A program made the translations under genes and the position numbers. Source: Solimonas_A sp052035235 (GTDB taxonomy: Bacteria > Pseudomonadota > Gammaproteobacteria > Nevskiales > Nevskiaceae). Taken from it: DNA of 64,000 bases. Positions 25,899 to 33,648 of the stretch are shown here, one piece after another (the first letter of the stretch is position 1; each line of letters opens with the position of its first letter). The DNA lies in the NCBI GenBank assembly GCA_052035235.1, contig JBPOHT010000049.1, positions 1 to 64,000 on the forward strand, written 5' to 3'. The notes under the pieces are model-generated. The model searched no databases. It was given only the letters and a program-made list of their open reading frames with translations, and was not told the DNA's origin.

Positions 25899-27260
25899 AT
25901 GACCGCTCCGGAAACGGGCCTTGTCGGGAATCCATGGGTTGACCGATTCACGGACCTTCTTGACCCAGACGAACTCCGCCGGCGCTTGGATGCCAGGCCT
26001 TCACCCTTGCTAGACCTGGGGAGCAAAGCTTCGCATTTGGCAATTGATGACTTGAGCTGGTCCTTCGAGTGCGGCCTGTTCGTGGCCACGCCTGCGCGAT
26101 GTGAAATAGCCTTGTCCCTTGTCCAGCAAATGCACGCACACGCCGTCCGAACGTATAGCAGCCCCGATGCCTATGTCCGAGGGCTTTATATCAATCGGCA
26201 GATAGGACGCTTCAAGGCGATCATTCTCCTTTCGGGCCTAGCCGGCACGGGGAAGAGCGCATTAATCAATCGCCTGCATGCCATCGTGGCCCCGCCTTCG
26301 GAGGTGACCGTCGATCACGATCCAGGCACATTTCCACTGGTTTCAGCACTCCACGTTTCGGTAGGCACCCAGTCATCGGTGTCACAGGTACTAAAATCTA
26401 TACCGATTGTCGATGTAGAGGCGCTGGATAGGTACACGAATGTCGATGTCTTGCTCGTCCATATCAGAACGCTGCTCTACCAGCGAGGGATATCGTTCAT
26501 GTCCGTGGACGAGACGCAGTTCCTGACGAAGTCGGATGCCAGCACCCTTATTGCCACGCTACTTTTGCACCTCTGCTATTTGGAAGTTCCGACGGTAGCG
26601 ATCCTGAACTACTCGGCCGGGCATAGCCTGCGTGGCCGGCATCAACAACAGTGCGACCGCCTACTCAAGAATCCGTACGTTCTCCATCCGGAGGCGAACG
26701 ACTCGCCTCACTGGCGCGATTCTGTCGAGGCCCGTATCCAGGTGGCACCGGATGCCTTTGGCTTCAGTGCCGATGCCGTAGCTGAAGCCCTCCATACCTG
26801 GACATTCGGTATCGACCGCTACCTGAACCAGCTCTTCATACTTGCTTATTCTGCGGCGAGGAACGCAAAGCGGTTCGTGATCACCATTGCCGACCTGGAA
26901 GCAGCGTTCAAATCGGCACAGTTCACTAGCTCCAGAGAGACTATTGGTGACCTCCGCCAAATTCGTCTGAAGGGTAGATCCGGCAGCAAGAAACTTGATC
27001 TGATCAACCCATTCCAAAGCGTCGCAGACGCAGTCGAAGGGCGCGCAGTGGCCAAAGAGGAATCAGCGCAGGCACGGGCGCAGTCGCGGGCCGGCCAGAT
27101 TCTGCCTCTCGCTGAACAAAAGGCCCTAGAAGACGTACGAAAGCAGGCCGCAAAACAGCCCAAAGGAGACGGATCTCCCAAGGTGATTAATCTCCGGTCC
27201 CGGCAGAAGAAGACGGCTGCCAGCCTAAGCGCTGCACTTGATACCCTGAAAGGCGAGTAG
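25899..27260 (+). CDS. tnsC: TnsC AAA+ ATPase regulator
   Basis: 453 residues. Walker A is GLAGTGKS (113-120) and Walker B is ISFMSVDE (198-205). Sensor-type segments follow (VPTVAILNYSAGHSLRG). TnsC assembles on DNA, links the target selector TnsD/TniQ to TnsA and TnsB, and controls target immunity through ATP hydrolysis. The charged C-terminal tail (from about residue 380, KEESAQARAQSRAGQI) would contact TnsA/B. It starts 2 bp after tnsB and ends 10 bp before tnsD. Confidence 0.93.
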   Translation: MTAPETGLVGNPWVDRFTDLLDPDELRRRLDARPSPLLDLGSKASHLAIDDLSWSFECGLFVATPARCEIALSLVQQMHAHAVRTYSSPDAYVRGLYINRQIGRFKAIILLSGLAGTGKSALINRLHAIVAPPSEVTVDHDPGTFPLVSALHVSVGTQSSVSQVLKSIPIVDVEALDRYTNVDVLLVHIRTLLYQRGISFMSVDETQFLTKSDASTLIATLLLHLCYLEVPTVAILNYSAGHSLRGRHQQQCDRLLKNPYVLHPEANDSPHWRDSVEARIQVAPDAFGFSADAVAEALHTWTFGIDRYLNQLFILAYSAARNAKRFVITIADLEAAFKSAQFTSSRETIGDLRQIRLKGRSGSKKLDLINPFQSVADAVEGRAVAKEESAQARAQSRAGQILPLAEQKALEDVRKQAAKQPKGDGSPKVINLRSRQKKTAASLSAALDTLKGE

Positions 27261-27270
27261 GGCGCAGCCA

Positions 27271-28821
27271 GTGTCATTCGCTTTGGATCCGATGCAGGGC
27301 TCGCTTCTTCCAACCGAACCTTTCACGCATTGGGCGCCGGATGAGACCTTTCACAGTCTGCTATGCCGGTACTACATCCTGAGTGGAAGAGGCGGTCGTC
27401 GGCGCACGCTGGAACGACTGTTCGGCAACGCCAGCTGGGGAGCGCGCCATGACTTTCCTGTACAGCTCCAGTCGTTTGTCGACCGCTCGAACGGCCAGTT
27501 AGGGTCGGCTGAAGACATTATTCACAGCAGAACCATTCTTCCATTGTTTCTGCCTTTTGCTTCTGAAGAAGCCGCCCAAAGCATCGTCCGGGCCATGTCA
27601 TCCAAAGGAAATGGGACGGTTAGCGCCAAGCTGGGGCTACTGCGCAGCGACTTCGCGAACGGGCACCCCCTCAAGGCGTGTCCGAGTTGCATGGCAGACG
27701 ATGATCGTCGGTTCAGGTTCAGTTACTGGCATCGTGAGCATCAGTTGCCTGGCCTGTGGGCATGTCTCAAGCACCGGTGCTTGCTTCATGTCGCGCTTGA
27801 CCCTGACCCCACCCCGCGTGACTGGTACCTTCCTTCGATGGCGCGGTTAGCTGAACCTGCAGGAAGAGCGTGTCTGTCCGAACTTGAGCATGGAATGCTC
27901 ATCAAGTTGGCCTCGTTTGTCCTGGGCACCATCTCTCTGTCCAGAGAATTCAGATTTGATCTACCCACCCTGCGTGGTGTTCTGCATACCCGATTACGCG
28001 AGAGAGACCTGATGACGCCTGCGGGGATCGTCCGCATCGAGCTATTCAGCAACGTGTATTTCGATCACTGGGGCAGACTACTACGGCTCTCTGCGCCAGA
28101 ATCATCCCTGCAGCGCCGCTCGTTCATGCGAACGGCCGGCAAGATGCTTGATCAATCATCGTCAGGCGCGCACCCGCTACTTTGGCTGACCACGGCTGCC
28201 CTGGTTTTCGAGAGCTGGTCGGAGTTTGCGAAGAGCTATCACCTGGCCATGCAAGACACATCGAGGCTAGCTGGAGGCGATGCGGTGAAGTACGCCCCCG
28301 TCCCCGACCCACGGATAGAAGGCCTGCAACACTTGATCTCGGAAGGTCAGTCCGTGGGTTCGGCCGCGCGCCAACTCGGCATTGGGCCATCCGTTGCACG
28401 TCGCCTATGTGTTGTCCACGGCATCGCGCCAGATCGCGTGCTGTCCAATGTATCTGTTGAGCTGAGGCAGCTCATTGTGGCGCAGTACGAGCAGGGCAAC
28501 TCGCAAGAAGATATCGCGGCTGGCCTTGGGGTCGATGTCACCTTGGTCCGCTACACGCTGGACGCAACGCCCGCTGCAACTCTCCGCCGAAAGGCAAGGG
28601 CAATGGCCACACTCCGGGAGAGCCATCGGGGTGCACTGCTGGCCGCGGTATCTGAGCATCCGGACCTGTCACGTGCTCGACTACGGCTGACGTGCCAGGC
28701 GGCGTACTCCTGGCTGGTTAACAACGATCGTGTTTGGCTGGAAAGTGTATTGCCAGATGCCAAGGTCCGCGAAGCGTCAATTCGGGTTGCCCCTCAATCA
28801 CCACAGTACAGTCTTTTTTAG
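27271..28821 (+). CDS. tnsD: TnsD/TniQ target-site selector
   Basis: 516 residues from a GTG; an ATG seven codons on is possible. N-terminal TniQ domain: FTHWAPDETFHSLLCRYYIL, then a zinc-binding module with C137, C140 (KACPSCMADDDRR), H154, H157 (WHREH), C165, H168, C170. The C-terminal half holds at least two HTH units, GQSVGSAARQLGIGPSVARR and GNSQEDIAAGLGVDVTLVRY, as in Tn7 TnsD, which reads the glmS 3' end. Here the transposon sits 9 bp after the yhhQ-like stop, so that gene end is the likely recognition site. It is the last gene of tnsABCD. Confidence 0.9.
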   Translation: MSFALDPMQGSLLPTEPFTHWAPDETFHSLLCRYYILSGRGGRRRTLERLFGNASWGARHDFPVQLQSFVDRSNGQLGSAEDIIHSRTILPLFLPFASEEAAQSIVRAMSSKGNGTVSAKLGLLRSDFANGHPLKACPSCMADDDRRFRFSYWHREHQLPGLWACLKHRCLLHVALDPDPTPRDWYLPSMARLAEPAGRACLSELEHGMLIKLASFVLGTISLSREFRFDLPTLRGVLHTRLRERDLMTPAGIVRIELFSNVYFDHWGRLLRLSAPESSLQRRSFMRTAGKMLDQSSSGAHPLLWLTTAALVFESWSEFAKSYHLAMQDTSRLAGGDAVKYAPVPDPRIEGLQHLISEGQSVGSAARQLGIGPSVARRLCVVHGIAPDRVLSNVSVELRQLIVAQYEQGNSQEDIAAGLGVDVTLVRYTLDATPAATLRRKARAMATLRESHRGALLAAVSEHPDLSRARLRLTCQAAYSWLVNNDRVWLESVLPDAKVREASIRVAPQSPQYSLF

Positions 28822-28857
28822 TTCGTGCTGCGGTACGTTAACGGCAGGACGCTAGAG

Positions 28858-29298
28858 CTACCTCTTTGTGCCCCTTGCCTTGAGCTTCTCCAGGCGTTCA
28901 AGTGCTGCGCTTTTGTTAAGCCGCTGAACCTCTGCAAGTAGGCTGCGCTTCACCGGGACCGGGCGTGTTTTGCCGCTTTCCCATTTATAGATTGAAAGTG
29001 CACTGACGCCGGCCAAGATGGCGTAGTCCTGCGCGGAGAGCCCAAGCTTGGCTCGATGGGCGCAGAGCTGCTCGGGTGAGAATGGCTGGAATACCGAACT
29101 GGGTTTTTCGTGCGCGGCGCCGCCGCGACTTTCAAACTGTTCCAGTGCTCGCCGCAGCGATGACACTTGCTGTTGCAGAGAGGCCACCTCTTTTTTCCAA
29201 GCAGTCACCTCTTTCTTGAGTAGTGATGTGTACTGCTTCAGATGCTTTCTGCTCTGACGCTCAACTATGGGTTTGAGGTCAATGGCGATGAGGGTCAT
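28858..29298 (-). CDS. Xre-family regulator with N-terminal coiled coil
   Basis: 146 residues from MTLIAIDLKPIVERQSRK. A heptad-rich coiled coil (YTSLLKKEVTAWKKEVASLQ, QQVSSLRRALEQFESRG) spans about 25-70. The HTH (LCAHRAKLGLSAQDYAILAG, VSALSIYKWESGKTRPVPVK) lies at 85-130. This coiled-coil-plus-HTH layout is common in mobile elements. It faces tnsD convergently with 36 bp between stops and may control transposition or the TIGR04255 cassette; neither is shown. Confidence 0.7.
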   Translation of the reverse strand: MTLIAIDLKPIVERQSRKHLKQYTSLLKKEVTAWKKEVASLQQQVSSLRRALEQFESRGGAAHEKPSSVFQPFSPEQLCAHRAKLGLSAQDYAILAGVSALSIYKWESGKTRPVPVKRSLLAEVQRLNKSAALERLEKLKARGTKR

Positions 29299-29864
29299 GA
29301 TTTTCAGCACGCGGTTGAGTGGGTTGATCGCTAGTGATCCTTCACAAGTGGCAAGGGCAGCCAGAGATCAACCAAATCTTGATTGCATTCGAAATTATGC
29401 AATACCTGCAAGCGTTATCGGCCAATTCGGACGGCTACGACAGCAAGACTGTCAACGTCAGGGACATCACACTAAGTTCGCACTAGTAGATGGTAGGCCC
29501 GCCCTCGACGGGGAAAGCATTAATGGGCTTAAGCAAGCCTGACGCGGTTGGCGGTGACGTCTAAATGTATCACCGGTCGTGAGCTATCTGGGTTAATGAT
29601 CGATCTGTGGGTAAAACCTAGAGCCAGCTCCTCAACCTGGGAGGCATGCTTCGATTTGGGAGCCGAATCCGCGGCGCTGACAGGCAAGTATATGATTTAA
29701 TTTAAGTAAATTTGAGCAGATTGTTTTTATAGAGAATGGCGCGGGATATGCCCAACCCCTTTGCCTTCGACTCCCTTAGCGCGCTGGCACCAAAAGTGCA
29801 GCGAACGCTTCAGTTGCCAAATTGTCAACCGAAGTGTAAACTCGCCCGCCAATTGGAGCCTTGA
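29299..29864. other. Intergenic 566 bp, promoter at right end
   Basis: No gene is convincing; short open frames on + lack ribosome sites. The stretch divides the tns module from the defence-type cargo. AT-rich sequence around 29690-29735 and the promoter at 29814-29842 serve the next operon. Confidence 0.5.
29814..29842 (+). promoter_or_regulatory. Sigma-70-like promoter of the TIGR04255 operon
   Basis: TTGCCA (29814-29819), a 17-bp spacer and TAAACT (29837-29842) precede the ATG at 29865. A GGAG ribosome site lies at 29855-29858, six bases from the start. Confidence 0.55.
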
Positions 29865-30647
29865 ATGGGAAAGCCCCTGAAGCAGCCGCCGGTCTACTTC
29901 ACCGTAGCTCAGGTTCGTTTCAATACGGTGCTAAAGCTGTCTGAGTATCTCCCGACCATTCAGGAAGAACTGCGCCGAGCGGGCTTCCCTGCATACTCCC
30001 CTCACTCAAGTATTGTCCTGCAGTTCACTATGCAGGATGGCCAAACCGTCCCTTTGCCTCAGAAGCAGGACCAGTTCCTATTCGGGAACATGGAGCGAAC
30101 TCACAGCTTTGTTCTGAGTTCGGAAGCTCTCACGTTCCAATCCACCAACTATGGAACGTACGAAACTTTCTCCGCCGCCTTTCTTAGCGGTCTGAGGATC
30201 GTTAATGAAGCAGTCAAGCTTGATTTCACGGAGCGGGTTGGCCTGCGCTATTTAGATCACGTCTTTCCAAAATCCGGGGAAAATTTGGAGGACTACCTGG
30301 CTCCTGAGGTCCATGGGCTTAGCGCGCGCCTCGGCGGCGAGTCGATGCAGTCTTTTGCGGAAATGTTCAATCACGTAAAGGACATTCGACTTCGCGCGCG
30401 CGTGCTTATTCAGAACAGTGGGCTTGCCTTCCCACCAGATCTTTTGCCACATGGCATGGCGGTTCATCCGCGCTTCGCCGAAAGCAACGGCAAACATGCG
30501 GTTCTTGATTCAGATGGCTTCGTCGAAGGACGCGAACTGTTTTCTACAGAAGGCGTAGGCAAGCACCTGGATGAGATTCACAATGTCATCAGTGGCGCGT
30601 TTCGCGCTATCGTCACTCCTCATGCCCTGAAGGTCTGGGACGAATAA
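29865..30647 (+). CDS. TIGR04255-family protein
   Basis: 260 residues. The family pattern is visible in YFTVAQVRFNTVLKLSEYLP, YGTYETFSAAFLSGLRIVNE and ERVGLRYLDHVF. TIGR04255 proteins are sporadic in bacteria, have no known activity and often sit in mobile or defence loci. It heads a three-gene operon: its stop overlaps the next start by 1 base (TAATG), and the third gene follows 6 bp later. A good promoter and ribosome site lie directly upstream. The family is recognised from memory of this motif set. Confidence 0.72.
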   Translation: MGKPLKQPPVYFTVAQVRFNTVLKLSEYLPTIQEELRRAGFPAYSPHSSIVLQFTMQDGQTVPLPQKQDQFLFGNMERTHSFVLSSEALTFQSTNYGTYETFSAAFLSGLRIVNEAVKLDFTERVGLRYLDHVFPKSGENLEDYLAPEVHGLSARLGGESMQSFAEMFNHVKDIRLRARVLIQNSGLAFPPDLLPHGMAVHPRFAESNGKHAVLDSDGFVEGRELFSTEGVGKHLDEIHNVISGAFRAIVTPHALKVWDE

Positions 30648-31267
30648 TGATTACGTCAGCGCTCACTCCGGCGGACATTGCTCTCGAACAGTTCCGCACT
30701 CGCCCCGCGATCTATCGGCAAGCCGAAGCTACTGATCGACCTTGGCCCGGACTTACTTTGGGAACAGGCGGCTTAGCCGTTGATGCGTTTATTCTGCAAT
30801 CGTTCGGTTACAAACCGTTTCAGGTCCAAACGGCGACTGCTCCCATAGCAGAGTCGCCATACGCAGAGTTGATGCAGGAAGTGAAGTCGGGCTTTGGCAG
30901 AACTATGTCTCGACTGCCCGAGGTTTTTGGCGTTTCCCGCCAGACCCTCTACAACTGGCTCGATGGCGAAACACCAAAAGCAACCCATCAGGAGCGCATA
31001 CGGCAACTTGCGCAGGCAGCCCAAGTGTTCGTAGAACTCGGCATCAAGCCCACTCCGCTGATGCTTGATCGAACTGTTGCGCAGGGGAAAACATTCCTCC
31101 AACTGATGGCTGCCGGATTCGATGGCAAGGACACTGCCAAGAAGTTGATTAAGGTTACTCGGCGGGGCAATGAGTCGCGCGCAAAGCTCGATGCACTCCT
31201 CGCCGGTCGCACTTCACAAGCCGATGCCACAGACCTTGGGGCGCCGGCGCTGGATGAGAGTGCTTAA
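30647..31267 (+). CDS. HTH protein, second gene of the TIGR04255 operon
   Basis: 206 residues. The middle carries an HTH: LMQEVKSGFGRTMSRLPEVF, then GVSRQTLYNWLDGETPKATH, at about residues 75-120. The N-terminal segment is Thr/Ala-rich and the C-terminal part helical (FDGKDTAKKLIKVTRRGNES). It could be the operon regulator or the DNA-reading part of a complex with the TIGR04255 protein. Start and upstream stop share one base, so translation is coupled. Confidence 0.68.
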   Translation: MITSALTPADIALEQFRTRPAIYRQAEATDRPWPGLTLGTGGLAVDAFILQSFGYKPFQVQTATAPIAESPYAELMQEVKSGFGRTMSRLPEVFGVSRQTLYNWLDGETPKATHQERIRQLAQAAQVFVELGIKPTPLMLDRTVAQGKTFLQLMAAGFDGKDTAKKLIKVTRRGNESRAKLDALLAGRTSQADATDLGAPALDESA

Positions 31268-31273
31268 TGCCAT

Positions 31274-32116
31274 ATGGCAGGACCAGGGGAACAATCATGG
31301 ACGCGCGATACTCGATGGAGGCAAGGAAATGTGTTGCCGCCCGAGGCTGTTCATGAGCTTGGATTGTCACATCCCACCCATGGCGGAAACACCTGTGTAG
31401 TCGTTGTCTCACATGATTGCGACATCGCAAATGACGACCTTAACGCTGAGCCTTGCGTCGAAGTTATCGTTGGCCGGTTGTTAACAAGCATTGACGGAAA
31501 CCTCGCGTGGGGAAAGGCTCCGAGAAAGCTTCACTACACTGTCGATTGCGAGGGAAAACCGGCGCACATTGAGCTCTCCACTGGTGGAAAGCAGCTTGTC
31601 CATGAGGAAAATTTGGCGCACTTCCAGCCTAATGATTCCTTTGCCCTAGATAGGAAGGCGCTAGCAACCCTTAGAAGCTGGCTGGGCTCGCGCTACAACC
31701 GCGCATCGTTTCCCGACACGTTTGTCGATCGAATGCGTTCTACAAGAGCGGATGAGAAGCTCGCAAAGGCTTTGGCACAGAGCGGGGAACTAATATCGTT
31801 CGTTTTTTTTGATGTTGATGGAGGCAAATCCATCGAGCGATCCGCAGGTCAACCGTACGAACTAAGCATTGTCCTGGTGTTCCCTCCTGGCAACGACCCT
31901 ACCGAATCTGCCGACGCTGCTGAGAAACTCACAGAGGAAGTGGCAGATGCCGTTGGTAAGAGGCTCAGTGGAGGAAAGGACATCGTCTTGCAGTCATGCT
32001 TTGCTGTATCCGAGGACGATATTCCGGTCAGCAAGGCAAAGGTCTTGACCCAATGGCGCCTTGAGCACATGACCCTCAAAGCTACCCAGGACTCGCCCGG
32101 GCCGCCGCAACTATAG
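31274..32116 (+). CDS. Unknown protein, third gene of the TIGR04255 operon
   Basis: 280 residues, no assigned family. The N-terminus has a striking VVVVSHDCDIANDDLNAEPC motif (His-Asp-Cys-Asp), which could bind metal or be catalytic. The C-terminal half is helix-strand mixed with ELSIVLVFPPGNDPTESADA and VLQSCFAVSEDDIPVSKAKV. It starts 6 bp after the HTH gene. Three-gene conservation with the two upstream genes is worth testing; the sequence alone gives no function. Confidence 0.62.
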   Translation: MAGPGEQSWTRDTRWRQGNVLPPEAVHELGLSHPTHGGNTCVVVVSHDCDIANDDLNAEPCVEVIVGRLLTSIDGNLAWGKAPRKLHYTVDCEGKPAHIELSTGGKQLVHEENLAHFQPNDSFALDRKALATLRSWLGSRYNRASFPDTFVDRMRSTRADEKLAKALAQSGELISFVFFDVDGGKSIERSAGQPYELSIVLVFPPGNDPTESADAAEKLTEEVADAVGKRLSGGKDIVLQSCFAVSEDDIPVSKAKVLTQWRLEHMTLKATQDSPGPPQL

Positions 32117-32274
32117 CCCCCCTCCCAGGGCAGGATCTTCAGCTGAGATATGAAGATAGCGTTCGTTGAGAATATGGTGGACCCTTCGCCACCGGAGGCA
32201 AGAAGCGCATCCCGTCGGACGTATCGTTTGCCGTGTCACTTGACGGGTGGGCTCCCATCCCTTCCGTCTGCTAC

Positions 32275-32652
32275 TTACTCTGTCGACTCGATGGTGAGTT
32301 TGTAAGTCAAGCTGTTCATGCAGGATTCCCCTTTAACTCGTCCCTTCGGGGACCCTTCGTGTCCGTTGCAGTACATCGTTGATTCGTGGGTGACAGCTCC
32401 TTTCCCGCTAAAGCTGAAAATGTATGCGCCAAAATCGTAGCCACCTTGGACACACCGGGGATTCACGCAGGGAACAACCCGCGGAAGCTCGCCACTATAG
32501 TGAACGGATAGCTGCCACTCTCTGCTGTAGTCGCCTCGGTGTGTTCCCTCCAGGATCAAAGATTTGATCTTCGGGAATGCCTTTGCAAAGGTAGTGTTCT
32601 CACCGATAAATGGCCTTGTATTCATGTTGACTGAACGACTCATGGGATACAT
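32275..32652 (-). CDS. Hypothetical Cys-containing protein, last gene of the seven-gene operon
   Basis: 125 residues from the ATG at 32652; later ATGs (32643, 32625) are possible. Beta-rich with cysteines in VVPCVNPRCVQGGYDFGAYI and TMYCNGHEGSPKGRVKGESC that might bind zinc. It begins 6 bp after the stop of the upstream membrane protein gene, so it belongs to the same transcript. No family recognised. Confidence 0.55.
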   Translation of the reverse strand: MYPMSRSVNMNTRPFIGENTTFAKAFPKIKSLILEGTHRGDYSREWQLSVHYSGELPRVVPCVNPRCVQGGYDFGAYIFSFSGKGAVTHESTMYCNGHEGSPKGRVKGESCMNSLTYKLTIESTE

Positions 32653-32658
32653 CACGAG

Positions 32659-32943
32659 TCAGCAACCCAGGAGGCGCCGCTTCTCCTTCTGATAAATGTC
32701 AGCCGTGATGAGGCCGAACTTCACAAAGACGATCAGGGCCGCCCACGGCACCAGTGATCTCGCCATGTCGAAGATCGGCTTCAACATCGCCGTTGGCCCC
32801 TGCTCACCGCCGGCAGGAATGAGCCCGCCAACCGCAAAGACCATCACCGGCATGAAGATCCAGGCGTAAGTCGCTACCTGCAGCCTGGTCGAGGCGCCAA
32901 AGATGGCGCCCGCCAGTTCACACTTCTGCTTAAACCACTGCAT
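32659..32943 (-). CDS. Small two-helix membrane protein
   Basis: 94 residues. Two hydrophobic segments are clear: VATYAWIFMPVMVFAVGGLI and SLVPWAALIVFVKFGLITAD, separated by a short polar loop, with a basic C-terminus (KEKRRLLGC). A GGAG ribosome site precedes the ATG. It is gene six of the operon running from 36388 to 32275. Small two-helix proteins in defence operons can be pore-forming effectors; that is inference. Confidence 0.6.
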   Translation of the reverse strand: MQWFKQKCELAGAIFGASTRLQVATYAWIFMPVMVFAVGGLIPAGGEQGPTAMLKPIFDMARSLVPWAALIVFVKFGLITADIYQKEKRRLLGC

Positions 32944-32966
32944 TGAGCACTCCGACGCCGGCGTTG

Positions 32967-33215
32967 TTAGCGTTCGACGTTCGACTGCGACAGCACGGAG
33001 GCCGCAAGCGCCTTCGTGTCATCTGAGTACTTCTCGCTCTGCAGCACGCGCGAGGCCAGATCCTCCATTTGCGCGCCTGTCTGCTTGCCACCATCGCGCT
33101 GAGACAGTGCCGAGGCCGCGAGGCTCTTGGCCGTCTGGGAAGCGCTAGCGTCCTGGAGGATCTCGGAAGCGAGGGATGCGATCTTGCCGGAGGTCTGCTT
33201 GGGATTACGGGACAT
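32967..33215 (-). CDS. Small protein with two copies of a helical repeat
   Basis: 82 residues starting MSRNPKQTSGKIASLASEIL, with AAGGAG at good spacing before the ATG. It is built of two copies of one unit: IASLASEILQDASASQTAKS-LAASALSQ and MEDLASRVLQSEKYSDDTKA-LAASVLSQ. Small proteins of this type recur in proteobacterial mobile elements without known function. It lies between the LRAT-like and membrane protein genes on one transcript. Confidence 0.65.
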   Translation of the reverse strand: MSRNPKQTSGKIASLASEILQDASASQTAKSLAASALSQRDGGKQTGAQMEDLASRVLQSEKYSDDTKALAASVLSQSNVER

Positions 33216-33262
33216 CTTTCTACTCCTTGTTGCTAGGGGGAGGCACAACAAAGTACATCGAA

Positions 33263-33631
33263 CTAATTGGCCAGGCGCACCATCAGCGCCAAGCCCGCAA
33301 GCCACCCCGCCGTCTGCAGCTGCTTGCTCTCGGGCTTCATACCCAGGGCCGCGGCGACGAAGTGGTCGCAATTGAAGGAAGTGAGGACATACGGCAGCCC
33401 CAGCATGCGCTCGGCCCGGGCGACAATCCTCCAGGGATCCTGATCGGCACCAGCAGGCAGCGTCTCAACCCGAACCGGACGGCTAGCGGAGAACTCCGAC
33501 AGGGTTTGGCGGGCGACGCCCCGCTCAGGAGAGTTCGCGTACACCACGATAGAGCCGTTGGGGTATACCACACGGAGCCCGTAATGCCGGAAGGGGCCGA
33601 ACCAAGTCACCGAAACTACGTTTATCTGCAT
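33263..33631 (-). CDS. LRAT/NlpC-like small thiol enzyme candidate
   Basis: 122 residues. A His in FRHYGLRVVY and a Cys in the motif FNCDHFVAAALG near residue 88-97 match the LRAT/H-REV107 pattern (H ... NCEHFV), a circular permutation of the NlpC/P60 papain-like fold. Such enzymes are lipid acyltransferases or peptidases. SD AAGGAA lies just before the ATG. It follows the MazG-like gene by 17 bp and so belongs to the same operon. Catalysis is not proven; the surrounding residues would need structural comparison. Confidence 0.55.
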   Translation of the reverse strand: MQINVVSVTWFGPFRHYGLRVVYPNGSIVVYANSPERGVARQTLSEFSASRPVRVETLPAGADQDPWRIVARAERMLGLPYVLTSFNCDHFVAAALGMKPESKQLQTAGWLAGLALMVRLAN

Positions 33632-33648
33632 CGTTCCTTCTCGACTAG

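Noticed and set aside
29267..29542. Open frame of 91 codons in the gap after the coiled-coil Xre gene
   Set aside because: No ribosome site, overlaps the Xre start on the other strand and no family-like pattern.
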